A stretch of DNA of 64,000 bases. It comes from Paenibacillus sp. YPG26. Lineage in GTDB: Bacteria; Bacillota; Bacilli; Paenibacillales; Paenibacillaceae. The notes under the pieces were generated by a model. It saw only the letters and a program-made list of their open reading frames with translations, was not told where the DNA came from and did no database searches. Below are positions 1-8,991 of the stretch, piece by piece. The position numbers and the translations under genes were made by a program. The stretch spans positions 2,130,001 through 2,194,000 of the forward strand of contig NZ_CP084530.1 of NCBI RefSeq assembly GCF_023704175.1, read 5' to 3'. Positions within the stretch are counted from its first letter, which is position 1. Every line of letters starts with the position of its first letter.

Positions 1-602
1 CAATCAAGTGTTCCTTTTGGAGAAGCAGACGCTGCAATATCAAGGTTATACTGCCGGAATGGCTCGCTTACCAGATCCGTTCTGTCTCCAGCTGCGAAGA
101 ATCCCTTGGTAAAGTTGTCGAGAAAGGCCAGACGGTCGCCACGTACTCCGTTCTGGAAGTCCTGAATCGTTGCATCGTTCAGTCCCCCTTCCGGATTGTC
201 ATCTGATTTATACAGGTACGGAGGCACGGCAGCCGCGAATACTGCCTTGCTTATCCGGTCACTTCCATAAGCACCGACATATCTTGCAACCTCGCCGCCT
301 CCCATGGAGAAGCCTACAAGCGCAGCTTCACGCAGGTCCAAATGTTCAAGGAGCTTATTCAAATCCGCCGCAAAAGTATCATAATCATAGCCATTCCATG
401 GCTGCGAGGATTGTCCAAACCCACGTCGGTCGTATGTAATCACCCGGTAACCGGCTTCAATCAACGCAGGTACCTGCTTTTCCCACGAACGGCCGCTCAG
501 GGGCCATCCATGAATCAGTACAATCGGCTTGCCTGCACCCAGATCCTCATAATACAGCTCAATCGGCGCGTTATTCTCTGTACCTACTGTTAACTTTGGC
601 AT
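1..602 (-). CDS. alpha/beta hydrolase, haloperoxidase-like (3' end outside window)
   Basis: The reading frame starts at the ATG at 602-600, 7 bases after a GGAGGAG ribosome site, and runs off the left edge, so about 200 N-terminal residues are visible. It opens MPKLTVGTENN and contains HGWPLSG (oxyanion region) and the nucleophile elbow GFSMGGGE, in which Ser is the expected catalytic residue. YDRRGFGQS is also typical of non-haem chloroperoxidase/arylesterase-type hydrolases. Family members hydrolyse esters or perform perhydrolysis; the substrate cannot be told from sequence. It is divergent from the ASCH gene. The catalytic Asp and His lie partly beyond the edge. Confidence 0.85.
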   Translation of the reverse strand, partial: MPKLTVGTENNAPIELYYEDLGAGKPIVLIHGWPLSGRSWEKQVPALIEAGYRVITYDRRGFGQSSQPWNGYDYDTFAADLNKLLEHLDLREAALVGFSMGGGEVARYVGAYGSDRISKAVFAAAVPPYLYKSDDNPEGGLNDATIQDFQNGVRGDRLAFLDNFTKGFFAAGDRTDLVSEPFRQYNLDIAASASPKGTLD

Positions 603-662
603 GTTAATCTCCTCCGGAATTTTAATTTTCATCAAATTATACTGGACGAAGTTTACGTACAT

Positions 663-691
663 AGATTAGTAGGAAATACATAAATTGTCAA
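663..691 (-). promoter_or_regulatory. candidate promoter of the hydrolase gene
   Basis: On the minus strand a perfect TTGACA (686-691) is followed after 17 bases by TAATCT (663-668), about 60 bases before the hydrolase ATG. A second candidate -10, TATAAT at 636-641, has only a weak -35. Pattern match only. Confidence 0.4.
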
Positions 692-705
692 CAATGCGGT
701 AAACG

Positions 706-729
706 CATGATATAGTTCATGATATAGTT
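706..729. repeat. perfect 12-bp tandem repeat
   Basis: CATGATATAGTT occurs twice back to back (706-717 and 718-729) between the two divergent promoters of the hydrolase and ASCH genes. The position suits a regulator site, but no regulator is suggested by the sequence. Confidence 0.6.
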
Positions 730-730
730 A

Positions 731-760
731 TTGAATTAACCTTTTGACTGGAAATATAAA
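731..760 (+). promoter_or_regulatory. candidate promoter of the ASCH-domain gene
   Basis: TTGAAT (731-736), an 18-base spacer and TATAAA (755-760) precede the gene's ribosome site. The transcript would start only a few bases before GGGGAGAG. Confidence 0.35.
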
Positions 761-780
761 CGTTGTGGGGAGAGAAGAAG

Positions 781-1239
781 ATGAACGAAGCATCACAGCA
801 ATATTGGAACGACTACTGGAATTCTCTAGACCAGTGCAAGCCAGCAAAAGTAAGTGCGTGGCAATTCGGAGCAAGTCCGGACCATTTGGCCCAGTTAGTC
901 ATTAACGGAGTGAAAACAGCCACCTGCTCAGGACTTGTCTTCTATGAGATTGAGAACGAACCACTGCCTTCTATTGAAGACTACAGCATTATCTTGAGCA
1001 GCAAGGATGAACCGTTAGCAATTATTAAGACAACTGATGTGACCCTCATGCCCATGAATGAAGTTCCTGAGGAGTTTGCTATTGCAGAAGGTGAAGGAGA
1101 TCGAACTTATTCGTATTGGAGACAAGCACATGAACAATTCTTCACTAGGGAGTTAAGTCGGATCGGGCTGGAATATTCGGAAGAAATGATGCTGGTGTGC
1201 GAGCGTTTTGAATTAGTAGATGTGAATAGGATGTCATGA
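781..1239 (+). CDS. ASCH-domain protein
   Basis: This 152-residue soluble protein resembles the ASCH fold (PUA-like, putative RNA-binding or nucleoside-processing). The core motif region is VINGVKTATCSG, with the Lys-Thr-Ala-Thr stretch typical of the family, and a C-terminal TYSYWRQAHEQFF segment is also typical. I place the start at the ATG at 781 because GGGGAGAG lies 6-7 bases upstream; an in-frame ATG at 763 lacks such a site. Some ASCH proteins are amidohydrolases on acylated cytidine, but the function here is not known. It has its own promoter region and stands alone. Confidence 0.8.
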   Translation: MNEASQQYWNDYWNSLDQCKPAKVSAWQFGASPDHLAQLVINGVKTATCSGLVFYEIENEPLPSIEDYSIILSSKDEPLAIIKTTDVTLMPMNEVPEEFAIAEGEGDRTYSYWRQAHEQFFTRELSRIGLEYSEEMMLVCERFELVDVNRMS

Positions 1240-1297
1240 CCACCCTTAGACGGTCTGGTTTTTTGTTACACGCACTCAACCAGCTAAAGCCATAAAA

Positions 1298-1323
1298 AAC
1301 GCTTGGAATTTCTCCAAGCGTTT
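1298..1323 (-). terminator. intrinsic terminator of the xpaC-VWA-telA operon
   Basis: AACGCTTGGA and its complement form a perfect stem around a short loop. On the minus strand it is followed by a run of six T. It lies about 85 bases after the telA-like stop codon. Confidence 0.75.
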
Positions 1324-1408
1324 CCACATGTACATTTGCACCCAGTCTCAGAGCCAAGGACTGCTCCAACCATTAGTAGATGTGAGGATAGATATTTATC
1401 CGGTCTAT

Positions 1409-2548
1409 CTACAGCCCTAGCTTATGGCCTTTCTCAAGCCGCTGTATCTGAGCCTCTCCACTATCAGCAAGTTCACGGAACTGATTAATTGTATCGTGCA
1501 TTTTGGGCAGAGCTTCCTGCTTATAGTTACTGATTGAATCCAGTGCTGATAGTACATCTGTGAAGGCTTGCTTCAATGTATCTACAGAAATACTAGTCTC
1601 TAGGGATTGCTTATGGATCTCTGCACCCTGATTCTTCAGCATGCGGGACGTGCCCGCTATTAGCTCATTCGTCGTTTGGTTAAGAAGTTCGATCTTCTTC
1701 AGGACAATCTTCTGATTATAAAGTGCACTGGCTACCGTTACAGAAATCTTCAGTGCCGAAATCGTTACATTCTTCGCTCGGTCTACCCCGCGGATGAGCT
1801 CTTTATTGTTCCTAATAATCACTTCAATAGCCATGATCCCCTGTTGGTTAACTACGAGCATCTGCTGCAAATCCATCACCCGCTGACGAAGAGGGAACAG
1901 AACTTCCTCAGTGATGAAACGGACCCGGTCGGGGTCTTCATTCCGCACTTTTGCCGCTTCTATTTGAGATCCAATGGCTTCATCCATCAGACTGCCCAGT
2001 TCAATCTCTTTTTGCAGCTTCTTGGTTAGGTCCCGCAGCGTCTGCTGCTCAATCTCTAGAGTCGTGTTATCATTTCTAAGCGTAGCCTTCCCTTTATCTA
2101 GAGAAGTAACAATATCCGCAATGACAATATCCGCTTTTTGGAACTTCAAAAAGTATGCTCGTATCGGGTTAAAGAACATCCCCAGAAACCCCTGCTTGGC
2201 AAAATCGATTACGCTTGGATCAAGGTCCTTAAGCTGTAAATGAAGTTCAGCAAGGCCTTTGGCCACTTGGCCGCCTTCATCACCCGTCTTGGACAGCTTC
2301 CCTACTGATACCTGCAGCAATGTATTTTTATCTGATGACAATTTCATAGTATTTACACCGAATGTATCAATGGATTGCAGAATTTCTCTGCGCTTCTCCA
2401 GTGAATCCAAATCCAGCTCCATAATTGCGGCTACATTGGAATCAGCAAGCTCTTTAAGCTTCGCAACCTCTTCAGGTACAGGTTTAACTTCCTCTTCAAT
2501 CGCTGCCTTGATTTCTTCCGGACTTGCTATCTCCAACGAAAACGACAT
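1409..2548 (-). CDS. TelA-family toxic-anion-resistance-like protein
   Basis: This 379-residue, mostly alpha-helical, soluble protein belongs to the TelA/YaaN family, first linked to tellurite resistance and cell-envelope stress; its molecular activity is not established. The central part (DDNTTLEIEQQTL... through the IRNNKELIRGVDRAKN region) carries the conserved family segments, including VASALYNQKIVL near the C-terminal third. I choose the second ATG (2548) because GAGGGGG is 6 bases before it and directly abuts the first ATG. It is the last gene of a three-gene minus-strand operon, 15 or so bases behind the VWA gene, and is followed by an intrinsic terminator. In B. subtilis the homologue yaaN likewise follows xpaC. 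Confidence 0.85.
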   Translation of the reverse strand: MSFSLEIASPEEIKAAIEEEVKPVPEEVAKLKELADSNVAAIMELDLDSLEKRREILQSIDTFGVNTMKLSSDKNTLLQVSVGKLSKTGDEGGQVAKGLAELHLQLKDLDPSVIDFAKQGFLGMFFNPIRAYFLKFQKADIVIADIVTSLDKGKATLRNDNTTLEIEQQTLRDLTKKLQKEIELGSLMDEAIGSQIEAAKVRNEDPDRVRFITEEVLFPLRQRVMDLQQMLVVNQQGIMAIEVIIRNNKELIRGVDRAKNVTISALKISVTVASALYNQKIVLKKIELLNQTTNELIAGTSRMLKNQGAEIHKQSLETSISVDTLKQAFTDVLSALDSISNYKQEALPKMHDTINQFRELADSGEAQIQRLEKGHKLGL

Positions 2549-2569
2549 GGTCATCCCCCTCTATTCTTA

Positions 2570-4258
2570 CTACATCTGAACATTGAACAAGTTGCCGATC
2601 TTGTAGACAACATCATCGGTATCGGCATTTATGCTTGCGGCCTCGTTAATGCTTGAAATACTTTGTAGCGCTTTGATATTCGCGTTATAGCCAATCGTAT
2701 ATATGGGAACCTTGTAAGTTTCAACTATACTTTTAATGTCATCCAGCGAATAGCCCTGATTCGTCTCGCCATCGCTAAGTACGAAGATGATGGGCTTAAC
2801 ATCCGGATGTGCTGTCACCTCATCCTGCAGCATCTTAAGGGCTACCACGATTCCATCAAAAGTCGCTGTCCCCCCGCTTGCCTGAAGGCTGTTCACTGCA
2901 CCGACGAACAGGGATTGCTGATTCGTAGTATATTGTCCAATAGGCAAATTAATGGTTACACCGTCCGAATAAGAGACAAGTCCGATTCTATTGTCTTTGC
3001 CTAGATATTTCTGACCCTTTAACAAGGATTCCTTCAGTCTGTTCATAGGCTCTCCCGCCATACTCCCTGATACATCTGTTACAAATACAGCGGCAATTGT
3101 TTTATTTCCGTTCTTCTTCTCCTTCCAAAGCTTTTGTGCTTGAGAAAGAAGGTTACCATCGACGGTTCCAAGCTCCGACTTATAATCCTCGAGATTGTTA
3201 AAACCCTTTTCCTTTGCATCTTTCTGATATTTTTCCTCTGCAACAAATTCTGCAAACCGCTTGAGAATCTCTTGCTTGGTCTTGGACAAATCGCCTAGTG
3301 CATATAACGGACTGTCATGTCTTACTCCAAATGGAGTAAACACATAGCCATTCTTCAAGTCTTCTGCATTGACATAGGTCTGATATTCCAGAACGAACCC
3401 GTCCAGCATCCCCGATTTGGCTGCCTCTCGCATCTGAATAGTTGTAGAAGCTGTAAATGGGACATTGGCCTGGAACTTCTCAAAACCCTTAATCGCTTTA
3501 TCGCCTAGTATATTCGAGCTGTCGAAAGTATTCAGAGCAGTTAGCAGGAAGTTCAGACCAGTAGAACTTGCAAAAGGATCTGTATAGCCCATTGAGAAGT
3601 CATTCCTCGCAATCGCTTCTGTAAGAACCTTGACATTTACGGAACCATATTTATTCACCAGGCTGTCGTATTTAGACTTCGCTATTACAATACCAGGCAC
3701 GTTCCCGACAAGGCGCTTCGCGACCAGCTGAGTTTTAATACCGCCTGACTTCACCAGCTCACCCCAAAGCTCATTGGAAGGTGTAAAGGCATCCGGGACA
3801 TATTTACCTGACTTGATATAATCTGCGGCTGTCCCGGAAGCAATGTTCCGAAGCTTCACGGAAGCTGTCTTCCCATCAACACTGATGTTGGCATTATTGA
3901 ATTCAGCCGCAACCTCGCTCAACCAGCCATCAACGCCAGTTCCCGACTTCTCGGTTGAAGAGAAGATTTCAACAAAGTTGTCCGTGGAGTTATCCACCGT
4001 TACCGGGTATTTTGAAATATCCGGAAGTGACTCGCCGACATCAGCCGGATTGAGGTCAATCTGACCCTTCACTGGCTCAGCGTTTGCAATGGAAAGGCCT
4101 GAATACAGCTTGCTTAGATCTTTGGATGCATCTTCGGAAGCCACTTGTGTAGTGGTCTTTCCTAAATTCGAGGTCAATTTAATACCGAAATAGACCAGCG
4201 CGAAGACAACGATTAGAATTAATGCTGAGATCATAAAGAACCTGCTCTTTTTTGCCAT
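2570..4258 (-). CDS. membrane-anchored VWA protein with substrate-binding-protein-like region
   Basis: This 562-residue protein has one N-terminal membrane segment (about residues 8-27), so the remainder is expected outside the cell. Residues about 90-370 resemble an extracellular solute-binding protein (VDNSTDNFVEIFSS, YTDPFASSTGLNFLL). Residues about 388-560 form a von Willebrand A domain with an intact MIDAS, D395-x-S397-x-S399, and a later DGETNQGYS loop. VWA domains bind metal and mediate protein contacts. The fusion resembles YfbK/BatA-like proteins only in its VWA part. The start ATG follows GAGAGGTG. It sits between xpaC-like and telA-like genes with gaps under 25 bases, so the three products probably act together at the envelope; their task is not known. 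Confidence 0.8.
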   Translation of the reverse strand: MAKKSRFFMISALILIVVFALVYFGIKLTSNLGKTTTQVASEDASKDLSKLYSGLSIANAEPVKGQIDLNPADVGESLPDISKYPVTVDNSTDNFVEIFSSTEKSGTGVDGWLSEVAAEFNNANISVDGKTASVKLRNIASGTAADYIKSGKYVPDAFTPSNELWGELVKSGGIKTQLVAKRLVGNVPGIVIAKSKYDSLVNKYGSVNVKVLTEAIARNDFSMGYTDPFASSTGLNFLLTALNTFDSSNILGDKAIKGFEKFQANVPFTASTTIQMREAAKSGMLDGFVLEYQTYVNAEDLKNGYVFTPFGVRHDSPLYALGDLSKTKQEILKRFAEFVAEEKYQKDAKEKGFNNLEDYKSELGTVDGNLLSQAQKLWKEKKNGNKTIAAVFVTDVSGSMAGEPMNRLKESLLKGQKYLGKDNRIGLVSYSDGVTINLPIGQYTTNQQSLFVGAVNSLQASGGTATFDGIVVALKMLQDEVTAHPDVKPIIFVLSDGETNQGYSLDDIKSIVETYKVPIYTIGYNANIKALQSISSINEAASINADTDDVVYKIGNLFNVQM

Positions 4259-4268
4259 ACTGCACCTC

Positions 4269-5009
4269 TCACTGTTTATAATATTTGGTCTGCTTAATTA
4301 ATGAATCGATCTCCTGCATACACGGCATATTCTCGATGTCCCCAGAATCAATACTATCTAACCGTGAAATTTCAAGTAGAAGCTTATCCAGCTTCAGGAT
4401 AATCTCTTCGTTCGTCTCTAGAGAATCCTGCATGAATATGAGGAAGTCATTATAGACGTGCATCTTCTCCTTAAGAAGCTCAGGCGAGAACTTAGCCCCT
4501 TTCTGGCTCATTACCCGCTCGAACTCAGACTCATCAAACACATGAAGTCTGTTCAGGATACTTCTGATATTCAGGAAAAATAACTTCTCGACTTCATTAG
4601 TTACGGAAGCGAACTTCTTGAAGCTTAGCTCCTCCTGATCAAACCTCTGAGCCAGAACGTTGAAAATCATGGCTTTCTTCTTCCTGATTCGTTCCATCTG
4701 CTCCAAGGTTAGGTTAATATCAGCCAGTAGAGGTCTGACACGGCGGAAATGACTTATAGCTTCTACATAATCATCGTGTGTCTTGATTTGTGGTACAGGA
4801 AGCGGAGCAGGCTGACTGAATAGTAAAGTATAACTCCCGTAAAACAGGCCGAGCGCACTCCCGACCAATAAAGTTACCCCTAGTGCTGTTGACAACGCGC
4901 TGCCACCGATCTCAAGCCCTATGAATCCGGGAGATAGCACGATTATATTCAGACCTATTACTCCTAGTATCAAACCTAACAGCTTTATGTACTTAGTCAC
5001 GCCCAACAA
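4269..5009 (-). CDS. XpaC-like membrane protein
   Basis: This 246-residue protein has two hydrophobic segments (about residues 8-30 and 40-65), then a cytoplasmic coiled-coil-rich domain. It matches the XpaC family (named for hydrolysis of 5-bromo-4-chloroindolyl phosphate; real function unclear), mainly from its two-TM plus helical-tail layout and its linkage to telA. The start is a TTG at 5009, six bases after GAGGAGG. It heads the three-gene operon. The family assignment is moderate because few sharp motifs exist. Confidence 0.65.
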   Translation of the reverse strand: MLGVTKYIKLLGLILGVIGLNIIVLSPGFIGLEIGGSALSTALGVTLLVGSALGLFYGSYTLLFSQPAPLPVPQIKTHDDYVEAISHFRRVRPLLADINLTLEQMERIRKKKAMIFNVLAQRFDQEELSFKKFASVTNEVEKLFFLNIRSILNRLHVFDESEFERVMSQKGAKFSPELLKEKMHVYNDFLIFMQDSLETNEEIILKLDKLLLEISRLDSIDSGDIENMPCMQEIDSLIKQTKYYKQ

Positions 5010-5162
5010 CTGTAACCTCCTCTGCCACTGCCAGGAATTTCAGTAAGTAGATACCTTCTAACTTACAGGAAAATTGTACCACATGTTAACAGTTTAGTGC
5101 GGATCTGTGGCGAGATTGAAATAAAATAAGAAAGAGCCCTCGAACTAACGAGAGCACAAAGA

Positions 5163-5197
5163 CCCGGATGCATCGGTATCATTACCTTGCATCCGGG
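5163..5197 (-). terminator. long hairpin at the end of the biosynthetic cluster
   Basis: CCCGGATGCA (5163-5172) pairs with TGCATCCGGG (5188-5197), with an inner GGTA/TACC pairing. It lies just after the stop of the BacD-like gene. The T tract is weak. A second hairpin with T-rich flank at about 5128-5153 on the same strand may complete termination. Confidence 0.5.
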
Positions 5198-5219
5198 ATA
5201 CTGATCCATTTTTCACTTT

Positions 5220-6641
5220 CTAGACTTTGACCTCGGCCTTCTGACCTTCGATTTCAGTGACCCGCAGCTGGACTCCCTTACGGATATTAGAGACCGACTG
5301 TGCCAAGGCCCGCGGATGTGCACCTTCCAAATCCAAAGTGGATACAAAGCTCATAGCATTCAGATGAGGGTTACTGCTAACTAGAGTTCCGCGCGGAATT
5401 TCTGTCTCCGTACGGATAAGAACGCCATCATCCAGAAGATGATTCAGCTTCTCATAACCGGAATAGTGGTATTTGAGCGCGGGATCTAAGGGATTATCCT
5501 CCAAATAAATACGCATATTACAGCGTGCCTTACTCGAGGCTTGCAGCAAATGGTCCGGCAGATCCGGTGAACTTCCATAGAGCAGGACTTCAGCCCATAT
5601 CCGGGTCATATCAAGACCGTACACATCGTTAATCTGCGGGATGATGTTCCATCCTCCGAAGCGTGCTGCTGTTTCTATGATCCCTACCTGCCTGTTCTTC
5701 ATCAGCTTGACCTCTGTATGTGTCGGGCAATTCTCAAGCCCCAGGCTTTCATTGGCTTTGCGGCAAGCCTCCACTATGATGCTCTGTGCTTCGTTATCCA
5801 GAACACTCGGAACAAGATGTGAGGTCTCTGTAAATGAAGAAAGCATGGGCGTCTTATCCGTAATGGCTACAGGATGATATACTCCATTTACCATCATTCC
5901 CTCTACGGAGACATAGTCTGCATAGAGCTCATCTCCGTACCAATCCGCATTGCAGCCCTCCATGTACTTTTCTACCAGGAACAAGCATTCTTCATTGAAC
6001 AGGAGTGAGTCCCCCGTGTTCTCCTGAATGTCCCGCTGAACTTCCCGGAATACTTCAACGGGGCTGCGGCTTCCATCCAGGAGGGTAACCCCGATAGAGC
6101 AGGCCAGATATGTCGGCTTGAGCACCAAGGGATAGCCAAGCTCACTGACAGCTGCAAGCATATCTCCCTCAGAATATATTGCGCGGAAATCCGGCGATGG
6201 AACCCCGGCACTACGAAATCTATCCCTCATAGTATATTTATTCCGGGCCCGGCGTGCGGCCTCCACCCCTGCTGAGCGCAATCCAAGGGCTTCGGCCGCC
6301 TTCGCAACGGACAGTACCATGTTCTCCGCCCCGCCGAATATAATGGCTTCCGCTTCGAATATTTGCGCATAGCGAATAATTTGGTCCACGATTTCATCTT
6401 CCGTTAGTGTATAAGCTTCGGCCCCCGTGAATGTCACCCACTCGGGATGGTCATATCCTCGGGAACTATGCGCGGAGCTTTCTTTTATGATTCCAGCAGC
6501 ATAACGGTTAATGGAAGACATATATCTGCTTGTCACCGCGCTCGGCCGGGGAATATAAACGTACACGTTGGCGATCTTAGCCAGTGATTCCAGAGCTGGC
6601 GGAAATCCTCCCAGGTCACTGACTAGCAAAATATTTTTCAT
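5220..6641 (-). CDS. BacD-like L-amino acid ligase (ATP-grasp)
   Basis: This 473-residue ATP-grasp enzyme is the length of BacD, the L-alanine-anticapsin ligase of bacilysin synthesis, and shares its landmarks. These are SDLGG-PP at the N-terminus, YIPRP (29-33), LKPTYLACSIGVTL (174-187), SVEGMMVNGVYHPVAITDKTP (about 245-265), TETSH (271-275), THTEVKLMKN (307-316) and ETAARFGGWN (323-332). Residues E272, H275, E310, E323, R327 and W331 match the metal- and substrate-binding residues I recall for BacD, shifted by one. Such enzymes join two unprotected amino acids through an aminoacyl phosphate. It is the last gene of the 18-gene block, with AAGGAGAG before the ATG. The amino-acid substrates cannot be read from the sequence. 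Confidence 0.88.
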   Translation of the reverse strand: MKNILLVSDLGGFPPALESLAKIANVYVYIPRPSAVTSRYMSSINRYAAGIIKESSAHSSRGYDHPEWVTFTGAEAYTLTEDEIVDQIIRYAQIFEAEAIIFGGAENMVLSVAKAAEALGLRSAGVEAARRARNKYTMRDRFRSAGVPSPDFRAIYSEGDMLAAVSELGYPLVLKPTYLACSIGVTLLDGSRSPVEVFREVQRDIQENTGDSLLFNEECLFLVEKYMEGCNADWYGDELYADYVSVEGMMVNGVYHPVAITDKTPMLSSFTETSHLVPSVLDNEAQSIIVEACRKANESLGLENCPTHTEVKLMKNRQVGIIETAARFGGWNIIPQINDVYGLDMTRIWAEVLLYGSSPDLPDHLLQASSKARCNMRIYLEDNPLDPALKYHYSGYEKLNHLLDDGVLIRTETEIPRGTLVSSNPHLNAMSFVSTLDLEGAHPRALAQSVSNIRKGVQLRVTEIEGQKAEVKV

Positions 6642-6701
6642 ATGAGAGTCTCTCCTTCATTAAGGAATGTGATCATAGGCGAGTGAGAATTTGCAGGCGA
6701 A

Positions 6702-7961
6702 TTATACTGATGAAGGCTCTAATGGCTTGGCCTCAATATGGAATATCTCAATCGCTTTGTGAATTGCAGCTTCAACCTCCGCTTCGCTATTTCCCCGGAA
6801 CATGTATCTCCCGCTGATATGGTAATACGAGCCTTGTCCGTCCATAATTTCTCCAGGCTTTGGAATTTGCTCATGGAATATCTCCGGGATCAAGCCTTTG
6901 ATGCTGGTTACGTGAACCACTTCTGCCGGAACGCAAGGAGGCTCCGGGAACTGCAGCAGGCCGCCATGAACCCCCGTCTCGGGAACCGATAATTTCTCGA
7001 AGGTCCCAAGTTCGATACGGATCCATTCTTCACACAAATTAACCCCGTATAATTCGAGTGTTAGGAAAGGGGTCTCCGCGCCTCCCATCCGTGCCCCGAT
7101 CTCAAGAAATACCGCTTCCTGCCCATTTCGGTCGATGACCTCCAGATGAAAGCACCCATTACGGAGTTCAAGGGACCGCAGAACCTCTTCCGTAAAGCTC
7201 GTCATCCGGTTCCTTAAGTCCAGCCTGTCCGTCACAATAAACGAACCATTGGGCATCCCTTGAGAAAAAGCAAAGCACCCGTTCACATATTGTGATATGG
7301 CTATAAATTGCAGCTCGCCCTGCTGAATTAATCCGTCGATATGGAAGATTGGCCCCGTTACGAACTCTTCACACTGGAAGCTCGCGGCTTCGTTCGCCTT
7401 ATCAATATCAGCAAGGATCTCTTCCAGCTCCGCCCGATTATGGGCTTTGCTCACTCCCTTGCTTGCAGCACCGAGCTTAGGCTTAAGTATAATTGGATAG
7501 CCGGTATCTTCAGCGAAAGATATGGCCTCCTCCGGCGTCTGATAGTCCAGAAACTTAGGAATCCGCAGGCCATCCCTCTGGAGCCTCTCTTTCATGACAA
7601 TTTTATCTCGATACAAGGAGATCTTCTCTTCGGAAGTACCCGGAATGTTGAATCTCGTCCGCAATTTAGCCGCGTTAATCAGGTCAAATTCAGACATAGC
7701 AATAATCAGATCAACTTGACCATACTCTTCCACTGTAGTCTGCATTGCTGCTTCCAACGACGGGTAATCTTCGATATCAGACAGTTCATGAACACCGGCC
7801 GCCTGTTCCCTGTATTCACGAATATCCTGATGTCCTCTGGCATTGACCAGATACACTACCCGATTCAAGCTGTGATCAATGACACGGGCATAGTTAACAA
7901 ACCCGCCAAGAACATAGTCCCCGAAACGGTGAATCACGACGATCACTTTGCCTTCCTTCAT
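6702..7961 (-). CDS. ATP-grasp carboxylate-amine ligase
   Basis: This 419-residue protein has the ATP-grasp layout: an N-terminal Rossmann-like part (GKVIVVIHRFGDYVLGG), the nucleotide-binding strand YPIILKPKLGAASKGV and the metal-binding end FHLEVIDR...FLEIGARMGGAETP. Relatives condense a carboxylate with an amine in peptide and aminoglycoside side-chain synthesis. The start is set at 7961 because ACGGAGG lies 8 bases upstream; the frame opens 15 codons earlier without a ribosome site. It lies 60 bases before the BacD-like gene. Two different ATP-grasp ligases in one operon suggest two bond-forming steps or a tripeptide-like product (inference). Confidence 0.82.
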   Translation of the reverse strand: MKEGKVIVVIHRFGDYVLGGFVNYARVIDHSLNRVVYLVNARGHQDIREYREQAAGVHELSDIEDYPSLEAAMQTTVEEYGQVDLIIAMSEFDLINAAKLRTRFNIPGTSEEKISLYRDKIVMKERLQRDGLRIPKFLDYQTPEEAISFAEDTGYPIILKPKLGAASKGVSKAHNRAELEEILADIDKANEAASFQCEEFVTGPIFHIDGLIQQGELQFIAISQYVNGCFAFSQGMPNGSFIVTDRLDLRNRMTSFTEEVLRSLELRNGCFHLEVIDRNGQEAVFLEIGARMGGAETPFLTLELYGVNLCEEWIRIELGTFEKLSVPETGVHGGLLQFPEPPCVPAEVVHVTSIKGLIPEIFHEQIPKPGEIMDGQGSYYHISGRYMFRGNSEAEVEAAIHKAIEIFHIEAKPLEPSSV

Positions 7962-8002
7962 GTAGATACCTCCGTTAATCTGATTAGTTGGTCTTCCATT
8001 TC

Positions 8003-8926
8003 TCACAGACCTGATGATCGATCAGCAAGTGTCGATTGTCTTCCAGGACGGGCAGATAAAATAATTGCACCCATGACGATCACCATGCCCAGCAGATGAT
8101 TCCAGCCCATCGGTTCATGCAGCAGAAGGCTTGACAGTACAAGCGAAGATACAGCTATTAGCCCAGTAAAGGATGCCGAAGTACTCGTGGGTACTGCCGA
8201 AACGCCGTAATACCAAAGCACAAAACCTATTACAGTTACGACAACAGCCAAATAGACAAGGCTAAGCCAATCCCTTGCTGCAGGAATGCTGAAATCATAT
8301 ATCGCTGCCTGATAGAGGCCAACCGGGAGAAACAAGACAAATCCCAAAATCGTTACATAGGTGGTTATAGCCAGGGGAGACAATGTGCTTGATAGCCTTT
8401 TTCCAATGAGCGTAAAAAGTGCCTCGCTTACAACCGCTACACTCAGCAATGCATAGCCTTGCCAGGAAAATCCTTCTGGTTCAGCGGAAGAACCGGGTGC
8501 TTCCAGCAGTCGAATGATCGCTATTCCGATGACAGCAAGAAGTACACCAGACCAGGCTCTCGCCGGGATTTTGTCTTTAAACAGGATTACTGAAAGCACG
8601 GAGATTACAAGCGGTGTGGTGCTGGTTATAATCCCCCCTTCAACTGCCGGAGCCCATTTAAGACCAATCAGCAGGCAAATATTGAATAAGAAGATCCCGG
8701 TTAACGATTGCAACAGTAGAAGAAGAACCTCTCTGCCCGTAACTCTGGGTATGCCCTCCTTGAACAGAAGAATCAAGAACAAAAGAACGGATGCCAGTCC
8801 GAATCTTAATAGAGAAGCGAGAAATACAGGAAAGACCAGCGTTACCCATTTGCCCACCACGATAGAGCTGCCTACCGTGAACATGGCAAAAGACATCGCA
8901 ATGTATGCTTTGAAGCTGCTTCTCAT
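8003..8926 (-). CDS. EamA/DMT-family transporter
   Basis: This 307-residue protein has about ten hydrophobic segments in two EamA halves, which is the standard drug/metabolite transporter length and topology. Family members export amino acids, metabolites or drugs. It is 41 bases upstream of the first ATP-grasp gene and 65 bases after the MFS gene, so the block encodes two candidate exporters. The ribosome site (GGGGCGGG) is modest. Confidence 0.85.
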   Translation of the reverse strand: MRSSFKAYIAMSFAMFTVGSSIVVGKWVTLVFPVFLASLLRFGLASVLLFLILLFKEGIPRVTGREVLLLLLQSLTGIFLFNICLLIGLKWAPAVEGGIITSTTPLVISVLSVILFKDKIPARAWSGVLLAVIGIAIIRLLEAPGSSAEPEGFSWQGYALLSVAVVSEALFTLIGKRLSSTLSPLAITTYVTILGFVLFLPVGLYQAAIYDFSIPAARDWLSLVYLAVVVTVIGFVLWYYGVSAVPTSTSASFTGLIAVSSLVLSSLLLHEPMGWNHLLGMVIVMGAIILSARPGRQSTLADRSSGL

Positions 8927-8991
8927 CCTGGTTCCCGCCCCTCAATTAACGTAACGCTTTATGACTTTTAACTTCTCCCTTTTATTTGGGT

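Noticed and set aside
8658..8945. 95-residue frame over the start of the DMT transporter
   Set aside because: It lies in a shifted frame of a clear membrane protein gene and has no family features.
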